In this document: positions 14,901 to 20,954 of the stretch, in pieces
Position numbering within the stretch: position 1 is the stretch's first letter
Layout of the letters: the number at the start of each line of letters is the position of its first letter
Assembly: GCA_015490395.1 (NCBI GenBank)
Contig: WFXX01000003.1
Coordinates: 1-23,931, forward strand
DNA length: 23,931 nucleotides
From: Gammaproteobacteria bacterium
GTDB taxonomy: Bacteria; Pseudomonadota; Gammaproteobacteria; DRLM01
Direction of reading: 5' to 3'
Notes under the pieces: model-generated
Database searches by the model: none
Told to the model about the DNA's origin: nothing
What the model saw: the letters and a program-made list of their open reading frames with translations, nothing else
Position numbers and translations under genes: made by a program

Positions 14901-15848
14901 ACGGGTAAGGCCCCACCTCCGGCCCAGGTGATCCACTTCGTGCGCCGGCCCCTCCCTGCTGGGAAGCTTCCCCCGCGGCCCATGCGGGCGCTGCTGGGCA
15001 TCGAGGACCGGCATACGGTGCCCATCCTCCGCGATCCCCAACGCCCGCCGGGCGAGGCGGTGCTCTATTTCCCCGGCTGCGGCTCGGAGCGGCTGTTCAG
15101 CCAGATCGGCCTGGCCACCCTGGCCATGCTCCACGAGACCGGGGCCCAGGTGGTGCTGCCCCCCGGCTACCTCTGCTGCGGCTATCCCCAGCGCGCGGCG
15201 GGCGAGACGGAACGGGCCCAGGCCATCTCCACCGGCAACCGGGTCCTGTTCCACCGCATCGCCTCCGCCCTGTCCTACCTGGAGATCCGCACCGTGCTGG
15301 TCTCCTGCGGGACCTGCCTGGACCAGCTCCTGACCTACGAGCTGGAGCAGGCCTTCCCCGGTTGCCGCCTCCTGGACATCCACGAGTACCTGATGGAGCG
15401 GGGCGTGAGCCTGGACGGGGTCCCTGGGGTCCGCTACCTCTACCACGACCCTTGCCACGCCCCCATGAAGCGACACGATCCGGTGCAGGTGGCCTCCCGC
15501 CTTCTGGGTGGGGCCCAGGTCCTGCCCTCGCCCCGCTGCTGCGGGGAGGCGGGCACCTTCGCCGTGGCCCGGCCCGACGTGGCCACCCAGGTCCGCTTCC
15601 GCAAGGAGGAGGAGCTGCGGGCCGGGATCCGGGCCCACACGGGCAGGGACCGGGTGGAGCAGGGGGAGGTGCGGCTGCTCACCGCCTGCCCGGCCTGCCA
15701 GCAGGGGTTGGGCCGCTACGCGGAGGCCACCGGACTGGACACCGACTACATCGTGGTGGAGCTGGCCCGCCGCCGTCTGGGGGAGGCCTGGGAGGGACGC
15801 TTCCTGGACCGGGTGCGCCGGGGTGGGGTGGAGCGGGTGATGCTCTGA
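11994..15848 (+). CDS. DUF3683 / FAD-linked oxidase / Fe-S / CCG-domain fusion oxidoreductase
   Basis: A 1284-residue multidomain redox protein. In order: an N-terminal DUF3683 region (about 1-150, starting with the motif IPYNYTSFSDREI); an FAD-binding type 4 domain with PRGGGTGYTGGAVP (195-208); an FAD-oxidase C domain holding HMHAGDGNVHTNIP and SGEHGIGLTK; two ferredoxin-type motifs (C816, C819, C822, C826 and C878, C881, C884, C888); and two complete CCG units (C1029, CC1061-1062, CxxC 1105-1108; C1154, CC1182-1183, CxxC 1232-1235). This amounts to a GlcD-like flavin half fused to a GlcF-like Fe-S half, so a 2-hydroxy-acid dehydrogenase (lactate, glycolate or hydroxyglutarate) passing electrons to quinone is likely. 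The substrate is not visible and DUF3683 has no known function. There is no signal peptide, so it is cytoplasmic or membrane-peripheral. A Met six codons in (12009) is an alternative start; neither has a good Shine-Dalgarno. Confidence 0.92.
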   Translation: MRTAFMERIREIPYNYTSFSDREIVARFLGERMWGVLEALRGQRRTGRSARLLFEVLGDLWVVDRNPYIQDDLLADRRRQQALARTLHRRLDEIEARAGGNALALELAAAAREAVRRFEAWFPRQRRRRREALRVLSRHTRRDNIRFDGFARIAHATDATDWRVAFPFVVLYPDSEEEVAPLVRACIGLGLTIIPRGGGTGYTGGAVPLEEDSAVINTEKLEALSPVHWRRLPGLDREVPTIRAGAGVVTRRVAEAAEREGLVFAVDPTSQDASTIGGNVAMNAGGKKAVLWGTTLDNLVSWRMVTPDGRWLEVERLEHNLGKIHEQEQVRFRIRRLGADGRTPAGEELLELPGSLFRKPGLGKDVTDKALGGLPGVQKEGCDGIVTSAEFVLHRMPAHVRTVCLEFYGADLRPAVEAIVAVKEHLERRPGVVLAGMEHLDERYLKAVRYGAKAPGRGRPRMVLLVDVAGDEEAEVARAASEVVRLANAREGEGFVAASPEARRRFWADRARTAAIAAHTNAFKINEDVVIPLERLADYSEGIERINIEQSIANKLRILEAVEARLRRDPLLTPGAEDGSGGEELEAIAEAKREAALERLAAVRRRWRALLERLEEPAERHPELLAASGLEPARVRGRRLLDLLLRRELRVSYRREVAAVLEELFPGRAFQGLREELAALHREIRASRLFVALHMHAGDGNVHTNIPVHSNDYHMLQEAERVVDRIMALAVSLGGVVSGEHGIGLTKLRYLEPEKVEAFAAYKRRVDPEGRFNRGKLLPGADLSRAYTPSLRLLQQEALLLEESELGALNDAVRHCLRCGKCKPVCNTHVPRANLLYSPRNKILAVGLIIEAFLYEEQTRRGISVRHFEEMGDVADHCTVCHQCLPPCPVEIDFGDVSIRMREILRRRIGRRPSLGTRLSLAFLNASDARWIGLMRATLVRGGYRLQALAHAAARRLGLLRKEGPPPATTGKAPPPAQVIHFVRRPLPAGKLPPRPMRALLGIEDRHTVPILRDPQRPPGEAVLYFPGCGSERLFSQIGLATLAMLHETGAQVVLPPGYLCCGYPQRAAGETERAQAISTGNRVLFHRIASALSYLEIRTVLVSCGTCLDQLLTYELEQAFPGCRLLDIHEYLMERGVSLDGVPGVRYLYHDPCHAPMKRHDPVQVASRLLGGAQVLPSPRCCGEAGTFAVARPDVATQVRFRKEEELRAGIRAHTGRDRVEQGEVRLLTACPACQQGLGRYAEATGLDTDYIVVELARRRLGEAWEGRFLDRVRRGGVERVML

Positions 15849-15864
15849 GGTCCCGCGCAGGCGG

Positions 15865-16080
15865 TTACTTGCGGAAAAAAAGCCAGAGGAGCAAGGAGAG
15901 CAGGATGCTCAGCAGGATGGAGGTGGTGATGGGAAAGTAGAAGCGGAAGTTGTCCCGCTCGATGACGATGTCCCCCGGCAGGTGACCCAGCCCCAGGCGC
16001 TGGATGAGCGGCCAGAGCAGGCCTACGAGGATCAGGATCGCGCCGATGAGGATCAGCCACTGGGACACGGACGGGCGCAT
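15865..16080 (-). CDS. DUF2905 small membrane protein
   Basis: A 71-residue protein with two hydrophobic helices (about 8-30 and 50-69) around the family signature LGHLPGDIVIERDNFRFYFPITTSI. DUF2905 proteins are widespread, of unknown function, and predicted to sit in the inner membrane. The AGGAGG directly touches the ATG at 16080, leaving no spacer, so translation may instead begin at GTG 16068 (12-nt spacer) or be inefficient. It lies 70 bp downstream of rpiA on the same strand and probably shares its transcript. It is convergent with the DUF3683 gene, with only 16 bp between the two stops. Confidence 0.85.
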   Translation of the reverse strand: MRPSVSQWLILIGAILILVGLLWPLIQRLGLGHLPGDIVIERDNFRFYFPITTSILLSILLSLLLWLFFRK

Positions 16081-16150
16081 CCTCCTGCCTCTGTGGTGAC
16101 GCCTCCTCTCCCAGGGACCGCGCCCGGGGCCACCGGTTCCAGCCCCCCCG

Positions 16151-16810
16151 CTAGGCCCCGATGCGCCGCACCCCCTCCGGGGTGCCCAGCAGCAGCAGGT
16201 CCGCCGGGCGCAAGGCGAAGATGCCGTTGGTCACCACCCCGGGGATGTCATTGAGCTCGGACTCGAGGCGCGCCGGCTCCAGGATCTCCAGGCCGTGGAC
16301 GTCCAGGATCTGGTTGCCGTTGTCGGTGACGAAGCCCTCACGCAGCACCGGCCGCCCGCCCCGCTTGACCAGCTCCCGCGCCACAAAGCTTCGGGCCATG
16401 GGGATGACCTCGAGGGGCAGGGGGAAGCGGCCCAGGACGTCCACCAGCTTGGACTGGTCGGCGATGCACACGAAGCGGCGGCTGGCCGCGGCCACGATCT
16501 TCTCCCGGGTCAGGGCCCCGCCCCCGCCCTTGATCAGGTGCAGGTGCCGGGTGGCCTCGTCCGCCCCGTCCACGTAGAGGGGCAGCTCGTCCACGGCATT
16601 GAGATCCAGCACCGGGATGCCATGCCCACGCAGGCGCTGGGCGGTGGCCTCGGAGCTGGCCACCGCCCCCTCGATGCGCCCCTTGAGGCGGGCCAGGGCA
16701 TCAATAAAGAAGTTGGCCGTGGAGCCGGTCCCCACCCCGATGACGGTGCCCGGCTCCACGTAGTCGAGGGCCGCTTCCGCGGCGGCACGCTTGAGCTCTT
16801 CCACCGACAT
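16151..16810 (-). CDS. rpiA: Ribose-5-phosphate isomerase A
   Basis: Interconverts ribose 5-phosphate and ribulose 5-phosphate in the non-oxidative pentose phosphate pathway. The protein has 219 residues, the same length as E. coli RpiA. The phosphate loop GVGTGSTANFFIDAL (25-39), D81 and D84 in DGADEA, K94 in LIKGGGGALTREK and catalytic E103 fall at the same numbers as in the E. coli enzyme. EGFVTDNGNQILD and PGVVTNGIFAL complete the family pattern. GAGGAG precedes the ATG at about 9 nt. It diverges from ilvA, an arrangement common in gammaproteobacteria, and a DUF2905 gene follows. Confidence 0.97.
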   Translation of the reverse strand: MSVEELKRAAAEAALDYVEPGTVIGVGTGSTANFFIDALARLKGRIEGAVASSEATAQRLRGHGIPVLDLNAVDELPLYVDGADEATRHLHLIKGGGGALTREKIVAAASRRFVCIADQSKLVDVLGRFPLPLEVIPMARSFVARELVKRGGRPVLREGFVTDNGNQILDVHGLEILEPARLESELNDIPGVVTNGIFALRPADLLLLGTPEGVRRIGA

Positions 16811-16859
16811 CTGCCGTGCGCTCCTCTTCTCGTCCCCGGCCTCCCGGCCGCTCAGGGCG

Positions 16860-16889
16860 ATGATAGCCCTTCTGGGTGCAGAAAGTCAT
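16860..16889 (-). promoter_or_regulatory. Candidate rpiA promoter
   Basis: On the minus strand, -35 ATGACT (16889-16884, four of six) and -10 TATCAT (16865-16860, five of six) are 18 bp apart. The start would be about 40 nt before the rpiA ATG. Confidence 0.45.
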
Positions 16890-16945
16890 GACACCCTGGG
16901 AGAGCTGCTGGGAAGGGGAAGGCGAAACTGCTAACTTAGGAGGCT

Positions 16946-18463
16946 ATGGCGCGACGCTACCTGGAACGGATCCTCCGGGCCCGCGTCTACGACGTGGCCC
17001 ACGAGACCCCCCTGGACCGCATGCCCCGCCTCTCCCAGCGGTTAGGCAATGCCGTCTGGCTCAAGCGGGAGGACCTGCAGCCGGTCTTCTCCTTCAAGGT
17101 CCGCGGCGCCTACAACAGGATCGCCCACCTGGAGGAGGCCGAGCGGGCGCGGGGGGTGGTGGCCGCCTCCGCCGGCAACCACGGCCAGGGGGTAGCGCTG
17201 GCGGCTTCGCGGCTCGGGCTGCAAGCCCTCATCGTCATGCCTCGTACCACCCCACCCATCAAGGTGGCCGCGGTGCGGGCCCTGGGGGCCCGCACCCTGC
17301 TCCATGGCGACACCTATGACGAGGCTCACGCCCGGGCCGTGGCCGTGGCCGAGGAGCGAGGGATGGTCTTCATCCATCCATACGACGACCCGGAAATCAT
17401 CGCCGGCCAGGGGACGGTGGCCATGGAGATCCTGCGCCAGCACGAGGGCCCGCCCGATGCCATCTATGTGCCGGTAGGCGGCGGGGGGCTCATCGCCGGG
17501 GTAGCCGCCTACGTCAAGGAGCTCTATCCCCAGGTGCGCATCATCGGGGTGGAGCCGGATGATGCCCCCTCCATGCACGAGGCTCTGCGCCGGGGACGGC
17601 GGGTGACACTCCGGCAGGTGGGGATCTTCGCCGACGGGGTGGCCGTGCGCCAGGTGGGCAGGGAGCCCTTCCGGCTGGCCCGACGCCTGGTGGACGAGGT
17701 GGTGCTGGTGAGCACCGACGAGATCTGCGCCGCCATCAAGGACATCTTCGAAGACACCCGCTCCATCGCAGAGCCCGCGGGGGCCCTCGCTGTGGCCGGG
17801 CTCAAGCGGCACGTCGAGCGCGAGGGCTGGCGGGATCGTCAGCTGGTGGCCATCGACTCCGGGGCCAACATGAACTTCGACCGGCTGCGACACGTCTCCG
17901 AGCGGGCCGAGCTGGGCGAGCGGCACGAGGCCATTCTGGCGGTGACCATCCCCGAGCGGCCGGGCAGCTTCCGGGCCTTCTGCGAGGCCCTCGGCTCGCG
18001 CTCCATCACTGAGTTCAACTACCGCTACTCAGATCCCGAGCGAGCTCACGTCTACGCCGGGGTGCAGCTCCACGATGGGGACCGGGAGCGCCAGGCCCTG
18101 GTGGCCCTGCTGCGCGAGAGGGGCTATCCAGTGGTGGACCTGACGGAGAACGAGATGGCCAAGCTGCACGTGCGGCACATGGTGGGTGGACGCACCCGGG
18201 GTCTGGTGGCGCACGAGGTGGTCTACCGCTTCATCTTCCCCGAGCGCCCCGGGGCCCTGCTGCGCTTCCTGACCCGCCTGGGCAAGCGCTGGAACATCAG
18301 CCTGTTCCACTACCGCAACCACGGGGCCGACTATGGCCGGGTGCTGGTGGGGATCCAAGTGCCGCCGGCCGACCGCCAGCGCTTCCGGGCCTTCCTCCAG
18401 GGGCTGGGCTATCCCTGGGTGGAGGAGACCCACAACCCGGTCTACGAACTCTTCCTGCGTTGA
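16946..18463 (+). CDS. ilvA: Threonine ammonia-lyase (threonine dehydratase), biosynthetic
   Basis: PLP enzyme that deaminates threonine to 2-oxobutanoate, the committed step to isoleucine. The protein has 505 residues (E. coli IlvA 514). The PLP lysine is K51 in SFKVRGAYN, followed by ASAGNHGQGVA and the glycine loop GGGG (178-181). Two C-terminal ACT-like regulatory domains are present, each with an ERPG motif (near 335 and 432), as in the allosteric form inhibited by isoleucine and relieved by valine; the short catabolic form lacks these. AGGAGG lies only 2 nt before the ATG, an unusually short spacing, but the N-terminus (YLERILRARVYDVAHETPL) matches the family start well. No clear promoter or attenuator is visible in the gap to rpiA. 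No other branched-chain genes lie nearby. Confidence 0.97.
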   Translation: MARRYLERILRARVYDVAHETPLDRMPRLSQRLGNAVWLKREDLQPVFSFKVRGAYNRIAHLEEAERARGVVAASAGNHGQGVALAASRLGLQALIVMPRTTPPIKVAAVRALGARTLLHGDTYDEAHARAVAVAEERGMVFIHPYDDPEIIAGQGTVAMEILRQHEGPPDAIYVPVGGGGLIAGVAAYVKELYPQVRIIGVEPDDAPSMHEALRRGRRVTLRQVGIFADGVAVRQVGREPFRLARRLVDEVVLVSTDEICAAIKDIFEDTRSIAEPAGALAVAGLKRHVEREGWRDRQLVAIDSGANMNFDRLRHVSERAELGERHEAILAVTIPERPGSFRAFCEALGSRSITEFNYRYSDPERAHVYAGVQLHDGDRERQALVALLRERGYPVVDLTENEMAKLHVRHMVGGRTRGLVAHEVVYRFIFPERPGALLRFLTRLGKRWNISLFHYRNHGADYGRVLVGIQVPPADRQRFRAFLQGLGYPWVEETHNPVYELFLR

Positions 18464-18489
18464 GGCCAAAGACAGAGGCCGAAAAGGTC

Positions 18490-18514
18490 GGGGGTCCGCC
18501 TCCTGCGAACCCCC
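18490..18514. terminator. Hairpin between convergent ilvA and H1-like gene
   Basis: GGGGGT-C-CGC and GCG-A-ACCCCC pair as a 9-bp stem with one mismatch and a 5-nt loop. On the minus strand CGACCTTTTC follows, a short T-run, so termination of the H1-like transcript is the better guess; a bidirectional role is possible. Confidence 0.5.
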
Positions 18515-18537
18515 GCCCACGACTCCCCAGAGCGCCT

Positions 18538-18864
18538 TTAGCGACCTCGGGCAGTGGTCTTCTTGCGCGCCGCGGTTTTCTTCCGCGTGGCCGTCTTCTT
18601 CGCTGCCGTCTTCTTTCGGGCCGTGGCCTTGCGCTTCGCCGCGGCCTTCTTCTTCCGGGCGGTGGTCTTGCGCGTCGCCACCTTCTTGGCAGCAGACTTC
18701 TTGCGGGCGGTGGTCTTACGGCGGGCTGCGGTCTTCCCTGCTGCGGCCTTCTTCGCCGCCGCCTTCCTCGCCGCGGTCTTCTTCTTCCGGGCGGCGGTCT
18801 TGCGCGCCGCCGCCTTCTTGGCAGCAGACTTCTTGCGGGAAGCCGTCTTCTTCCTCGTCGCCAT
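18538..18864 (-). CDS. Histone H1-like Lys/Ala/Arg/Thr-rich DNA-binding protein
   Basis: A 108-residue, extremely basic low-complexity protein. After the initial Met it uses only A, K, R, T, S, G and V: there is no acidic, aromatic, Cys or Pro residue. Units such as KKTAARKK and AAKKxATRK resemble the C-terminal tail of eukaryotic H1 and bacterial H1-like proteins (Hc1/Hc2 of Chlamydia, AlgP of Pseudomonas). Binding to and compacting DNA is inferred from composition. Residues 11-29 recur at 55-73 with three changes, an internal duplication of 44 residues. The second ATG is chosen as the start because GGAGG lies 7 nt before it; an ATG five codons upstream overlaps that ribosome site. It has its own promoter. 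The opposite strand reads as a hydrophobic frame, which is only a shadow. Confidence 0.9.
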   Translation of the reverse strand: MATRKKTASRKKSAAKKAAARKTAARKKKTAARKAAAKKAAAGKTAARRKTTARKKSAAKKVATRKTTARKKKAAAKRKATARKKTAAKKTATRKKTAARKKTTARGR

Positions 18865-18902
18865 CGCGGATCCTCCCATAGTAAACGCGGCGTTCGTGGC
18901 TA

Positions 18903-18930
18903 AGTATAAACAAGATCCCCCGGATGCAAA
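18903..18930 (-). promoter_or_regulatory. Promoter of H1-like gene
   Basis: On the minus strand, -35 TTTGCA (18930-18925, four of six) and -10 TATACT (18908-18903, five of six) are 16 bp apart. The start lies about 30 nt before the ATG at 18864, in a locally AT-rich patch. Confidence 0.55.
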
Positions 18931-18943
18931 GGAACGCCAGCCT

Positions 18944-18992
18944 AGGAAAGCGGGGGCTCTGCGCAGCTTATCGTGGGCCGCGACGCTTTCCT
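18944..18992. repeat. Long-loop inverted repeat after EVE gene
   Basis: AGGAAAGCG (18944-18952) and CGCTTTCCT (18984-18992) are perfect 9-bp arms with 31 bp between them; one arm touches the EVE stop codon. The loop contains the small palindrome CTGCGCAG. It lies between the EVE stop and the H1-like promoter and could be a structured 3' end. Confidence 0.5.
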
Positions 18993-19463
18993 TTAGCCGG
19001 GCCGCTCCTCGAGCAAAGCAAGGATCCGCCGCCAATGACCTGGTGTCACCGGCATCACGGAGAGTCGATTGCCGCGACGCAGCAGCGCCAGTCCCTCGAG
19101 CCCACCAGCCTCGCGCAACTCGGCCAGGGTGATCACGCGCGGCAGGCGGCGCTCGAGCTGCACGTCCACCGCGTACCAGCGCGGCGCCTCCGGCGTGCTG
19201 CGCGGATCGTAGCCCGGATCCCCGGGATCGAAGGCGGTGGGATCGGGATAGGCCTCGCGCACGATGCGCACGATGCCCACGATGCCGGGCCGTGAGCAGG
19301 AGGAGTGATAGAGGAAGGCGCGATCCCCGCGCCGCATGGCCCGCAGGAAGTTGCGGGCCTGGTAGTTGCGCACCCCGTCCCAGCGGTCCGTGCCCCGAGG
19401 GCGGGCCGCCAGGTGATCGATGCCGTAGACGGCGGGCTCGCTCTTGAGCAGCCAGTAAGGCAC
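18993..19463 (-). CDS. EVE-domain protein
   Basis: A 156-residue single-domain protein. WLLKSEP at the start, DRWDGVRNYQARNFLRAM (about 27-44), GDRAFLYHS (46-54) and PRWYAVDVQL are the EVE (PUA-like) family pattern. EVE domains form an aromatic cage that binds modified bases in DNA or RNA; single-domain versions are common beside fau in gammaproteobacteria, and their physiological role is unsettled. The start is GTG at 19463, 7 nt after the fau stop, with no Shine-Dalgarno, so translational coupling to fau is likely. It ends the 6S RNA–fau–EVE transcription unit. Confidence 0.9.
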   Translation of the reverse strand: MPYWLLKSEPAVYGIDHLAARPRGTDRWDGVRNYQARNFLRAMRRGDRAFLYHSSCSRPGIVGIVRIVREAYPDPTAFDPGDPGYDPRSTPEAPRWYAVDVQLERRLPRVITLAELREAGGLEGLALLRRGNRLSVMPVTPGHWRRILALLEERPG

Positions 19464-19470
19464 GAGTGTG

Positions 19471-20076
19471 TCAGGATCCGAAGCGCCGCACGCCGCCGTC
19501 GGTGATCACAGCATCCAGGGGCATGTCCCAAGGCTCGGCGGGCAGGCAGGGCACCTCCTGCCATCGGTAGGCCAAGCCCACCAAGCGCGGGCGGCGGCGC
19601 AGCCGATGGCCCAGGAAAGCCAGGGTACGATCGTAGTAGCCGCCGCCCATGCCGAGGCGCCGCCCACGTGCGTCGAAAGCCACCAGGGGAAGGAGGATCA
19701 GATCCAGCACCCGCGCCGGCACCGCCGGCCCGCAGGGCTCTGGGATGCCGTAGCGGTTGAGGCGCCAGGACGCGTCGGGGCGCCAGGGCGCGAACCAGAG
19801 GCGGCCGTCGGGACGGATCACGGGCAGGTAGGCCACCTTCCCGGGCGTAAGCAGGCGCGCCATCAAGGGCCGGGGATCGAGCTCGCCGTCGGCGGGCCAG
19901 TAGCAGGCCAGGTGTCGGGCGCGCAGCAGCCAGCGCAGGGTGCCGGCCTGACGGGCCACCGCTAGGGCCGCCCGACGGCGCTCACGCTCCGGCAAGCCCC
20001 GGCGCCTGCGCCGCAGCTCCCGGCGCAGGACTCGTCGGAGGGTGGCTTGCCCCGATCGATGGGGATCGCTACACAT
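19471..20076 (-). CDS. fau: 5-formyltetrahydrofolate cyclo-ligase
   Basis: Converts 5-formyltetrahydrofolate to 5,10-methenyltetrahydrofolate with ATP, recycling an inhibitory folate. The protein has 201 residues. It shows the basic N-terminal helix with LRRELRRRRRGLP, ACYWPADGELDPRPL (about 57-71), PVIRPDGRLWF, YGIPEP, and the nucleotide-binding motif GMGGGYYDRTLAFL (about 142-155), followed by GLAY and PLDAVITDGG. It lies directly downstream of 6S RNA on the same strand, as ssrS-ygfA does in E. coli. The ATG at 20076 follows the 6S terminator T-run; the only GGAGG upstream is 16 nt away, inside the 3' strand of the 6S closing stem, so ribosome entry may need processing or unfolding. The EVE gene follows 7 nt after its stop. 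Confidence 0.95.
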   Translation of the reverse strand: MCSDPHRSGQATLRRVLRRELRRRRRGLPERERRRAALAVARQAGTLRWLLRARHLACYWPADGELDPRPLMARLLTPGKVAYLPVIRPDGRLWFAPWRPDASWRLNRYGIPEPCGPAVPARVLDLILLPLVAFDARGRRLGMGGGYYDRTLAFLGHRLRRRPRLVGLAYRWQEVPCLPAEPWDMPLDAVITDGGVRRFGS

Positions 20077-20078
20077 GG

Positions 20079-20100
20079 CAAAAAAGAAGCACCCTCCGCG
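20079..20100 (-). terminator. 6S RNA 3' stem strand and T-run
   Basis: On the minus strand the 3' strand of the 6S closing stem is followed by TTCTTTTTTGC, a T-run just before the fau ATG. It probably gives partial termination or a processing point, with read-through into fau. Confidence 0.6.
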
Positions 20101-20277
20101 CGAGCCGTCGGGGCCGTCGCCCTTGAACCGGAAGGTTCAGGTGGGAGGGCCCGCGGCGTCGTTAGGCTTTCCGCTCCACGGCGGACTTGCACACGGACGC
20201 CGGATAGGGCGCTCCCTCGGCGATCGCGTTAGGGTCAAGGATTATCCTGGCCCACTGACGCGCACCGCAGAGGATGC
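20089..20277 (-). ncRNA. ssrS: 6S RNA
   Basis: About 189 nt, against 184 in E. coli, in the conserved place between zapA and fau. The ends GCATCCTCTGCG (5') and CGCGGAGGGTGC (3') pair over 12 positions, with G-U pairs, as the closing stem. The 5' part CTGCGGTGCGCGTCAGTGGGCCAG and the 3' part CCACCTGAACCTTCCGGTTCAAGGGC (each read in pieces) match E. coli CTGAGATGTTCGCAAGCGGGCCAG and TTCACCTTGAACCAAGGGTTCAAGGG. 6S RNA mimics an open promoter, sequesters sigma-70 RNA polymerase in stationary phase and templates product RNAs. Ends are estimated from the promoter and closing stem to within a few bases. Confidence 0.9.
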
Positions 20278-20283
20278 ACCCTC

Positions 20284-20289
20284 ATTGTA
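20284..20289 (-). promoter_or_regulatory. -10 element of 6S RNA promoter
   Basis: TACAAT on the minus strand, 6-7 nt before the inferred 6S 5' end, followed by a G-rich discriminator (GAGGGTG). No good -35 is visible; a GC palindrome fills the spacer. Confidence 0.55.
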
Positions 20290-20292
20290 GCC

Positions 20293-20310
20293 CCGCCGCC
20301 GCGGCGGCGG
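20293..20310. repeat. Perfect 18-bp GC palindrome upstream of 6S -10
   Basis: CCGCCGCCGCGGCGGCGG is a perfect dyad placed between the zapA stop and the 6S -10. It could act as the zapA terminator hairpin (without a T-run) or as an operator over the 6S promoter. Triplet slippage is a simpler origin. Confidence 0.6.
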
Positions 20311-20314
20311 AAGC

Positions 20315-20641
20315 TCAGGTGGGCCGCTCGGGGGCGCCGCTCTGAAGGGCGGCGTCGATCTTGCTGCGCAGGGCCTGCAACCGTAAGGCCAGCTGCTCCT
20401 CCTCGTCCTCCCGGTGGCTGCGGGCCTGCAGCAGCTCGTGGGCGATGTTGAGGGCGGCGAGCACGGCGATGCGCTCGGTGCCCACCACCTTGCCGCCGTC
20501 GCGGATCTGGCGCATCTTGGCGTTGAGATAGCGGGCGGCGGCAAAGAGCGCCTCGCGCTCGCCCGGGGGGCACGCGATGCGGTACTCCTTGCCCAGGATA
20601 TGCACGGGGACCGGGATGACCTGCTTGGCCTGCTCCGTCAC
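20315..20641 (-). CDS. zapA: Cell division protein ZapA
   Basis: A 108-residue protein that bundles FtsZ filaments at the Z-ring. VPVHILGKEYRIACPPGERE (residues 10-29) and ALFAAARYLNAKMRQIRDGGKVVGTERIAVLAALNIAHELL are the ZapA globular head, and the E/Q/R/L-rich tail (about 75-100) is the dimerising coiled coil. The start is GTG at 20641; its GTGA overlaps the stop of the upstream zapB-like gene, indicating translational coupling. The gene lies immediately upstream of 6S RNA, as in E. coli. Confidence 0.93.
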   Translation of the reverse strand: MTEQAKQVIPVPVHILGKEYRIACPPGEREALFAAARYLNAKMRQIRDGGKVVGTERIAVLAALNIAHELLQARSHREDEEEQLALRLQALRSKIDAALQSGAPERPT

Positions 20642-20886
20642 CGCTCGCGCTCCATGGCCTTGAGGCGCATCAGGGCCGACTCCACCCGGGCCCGGGCCAG
20701 ATCGTTCTTGCGGGCCAGGCGGGAGCGCTCCTCCGCCAGGCTGGCCTGGGTGGCCTTGAGGAGGCGATTCTCCTCCTCCAGGGCCAAGCAGCGGGCCACC
20801 AAGGCCTCCACCTGCCGCTCCAGGGCCTGGAGATGGGCCTCCACGGAGGGGCGGCTCTCGGCCGGGGGGGCGCTCCGCTCTTCCAT
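20638..20886 (-). CDS. ZapB-like coiled-coil cell-division protein (TIGR02449 family)
   Basis: An 82-residue, almost wholly helical protein with heptad-patterned segments (LQALERQVEALVARCLALEEEN, then RLLKATQASLAEERSRLARKNDLARARVESALMRLKAME). Short coiled-coil proteins of this family stand upstream of zapA in many gammaproteobacteria and are thought to resemble ZapB, which joins ZapA at the Z-ring; this role is inferred from family and position. The ATG at 20886 has no Shine-Dalgarno, and a TATATA lies only 8 bp upstream, so the mRNA may be leaderless. Longer upstream in-frame starts exist but are not conserved-looking. Confidence 0.82.
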   Translation of the reverse strand: MEERSAPPAESRPSVEAHLQALERQVEALVARCLALEEENRLLKATQASLAEERSRLARKNDLARARVESALMRLKAMERER

Positions 20887-20944
20887 GCGCTGACTATATA
20901 AGGAGCGGCGCGGGCACGGAAGCCCCCCGGCCGCTGAAGGAGCC

Positions 20945-20954
20945 ATGCTAGCAT
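20945..20954. promoter_or_regulatory. Palindromic extended -10 between zapB-like and ygfB
   Basis: ATGCTAGCAT is a perfect palindrome, so both strands read TGC-TAGCAT, an extended -10 (TG plus four of six bases). It is flanked by GAGCC (20940-20944) and GGCTC (20956-20960). It sits 50 bp before ygfB and 59 bp before the zapB-like start, and could fire in both directions or bind a dimeric regulator. Confidence 0.4.

Noticed and set aside
18554..19132. Hydrophobic open frame opposite the H1-like gene that looks like a membrane protein
   Set aside because: It is the complement of Lys/Ala/Arg codons, which always reads as Phe/Leu/Val/Ala. The minus strand has the promoter, ribosome site and H1-like composition.
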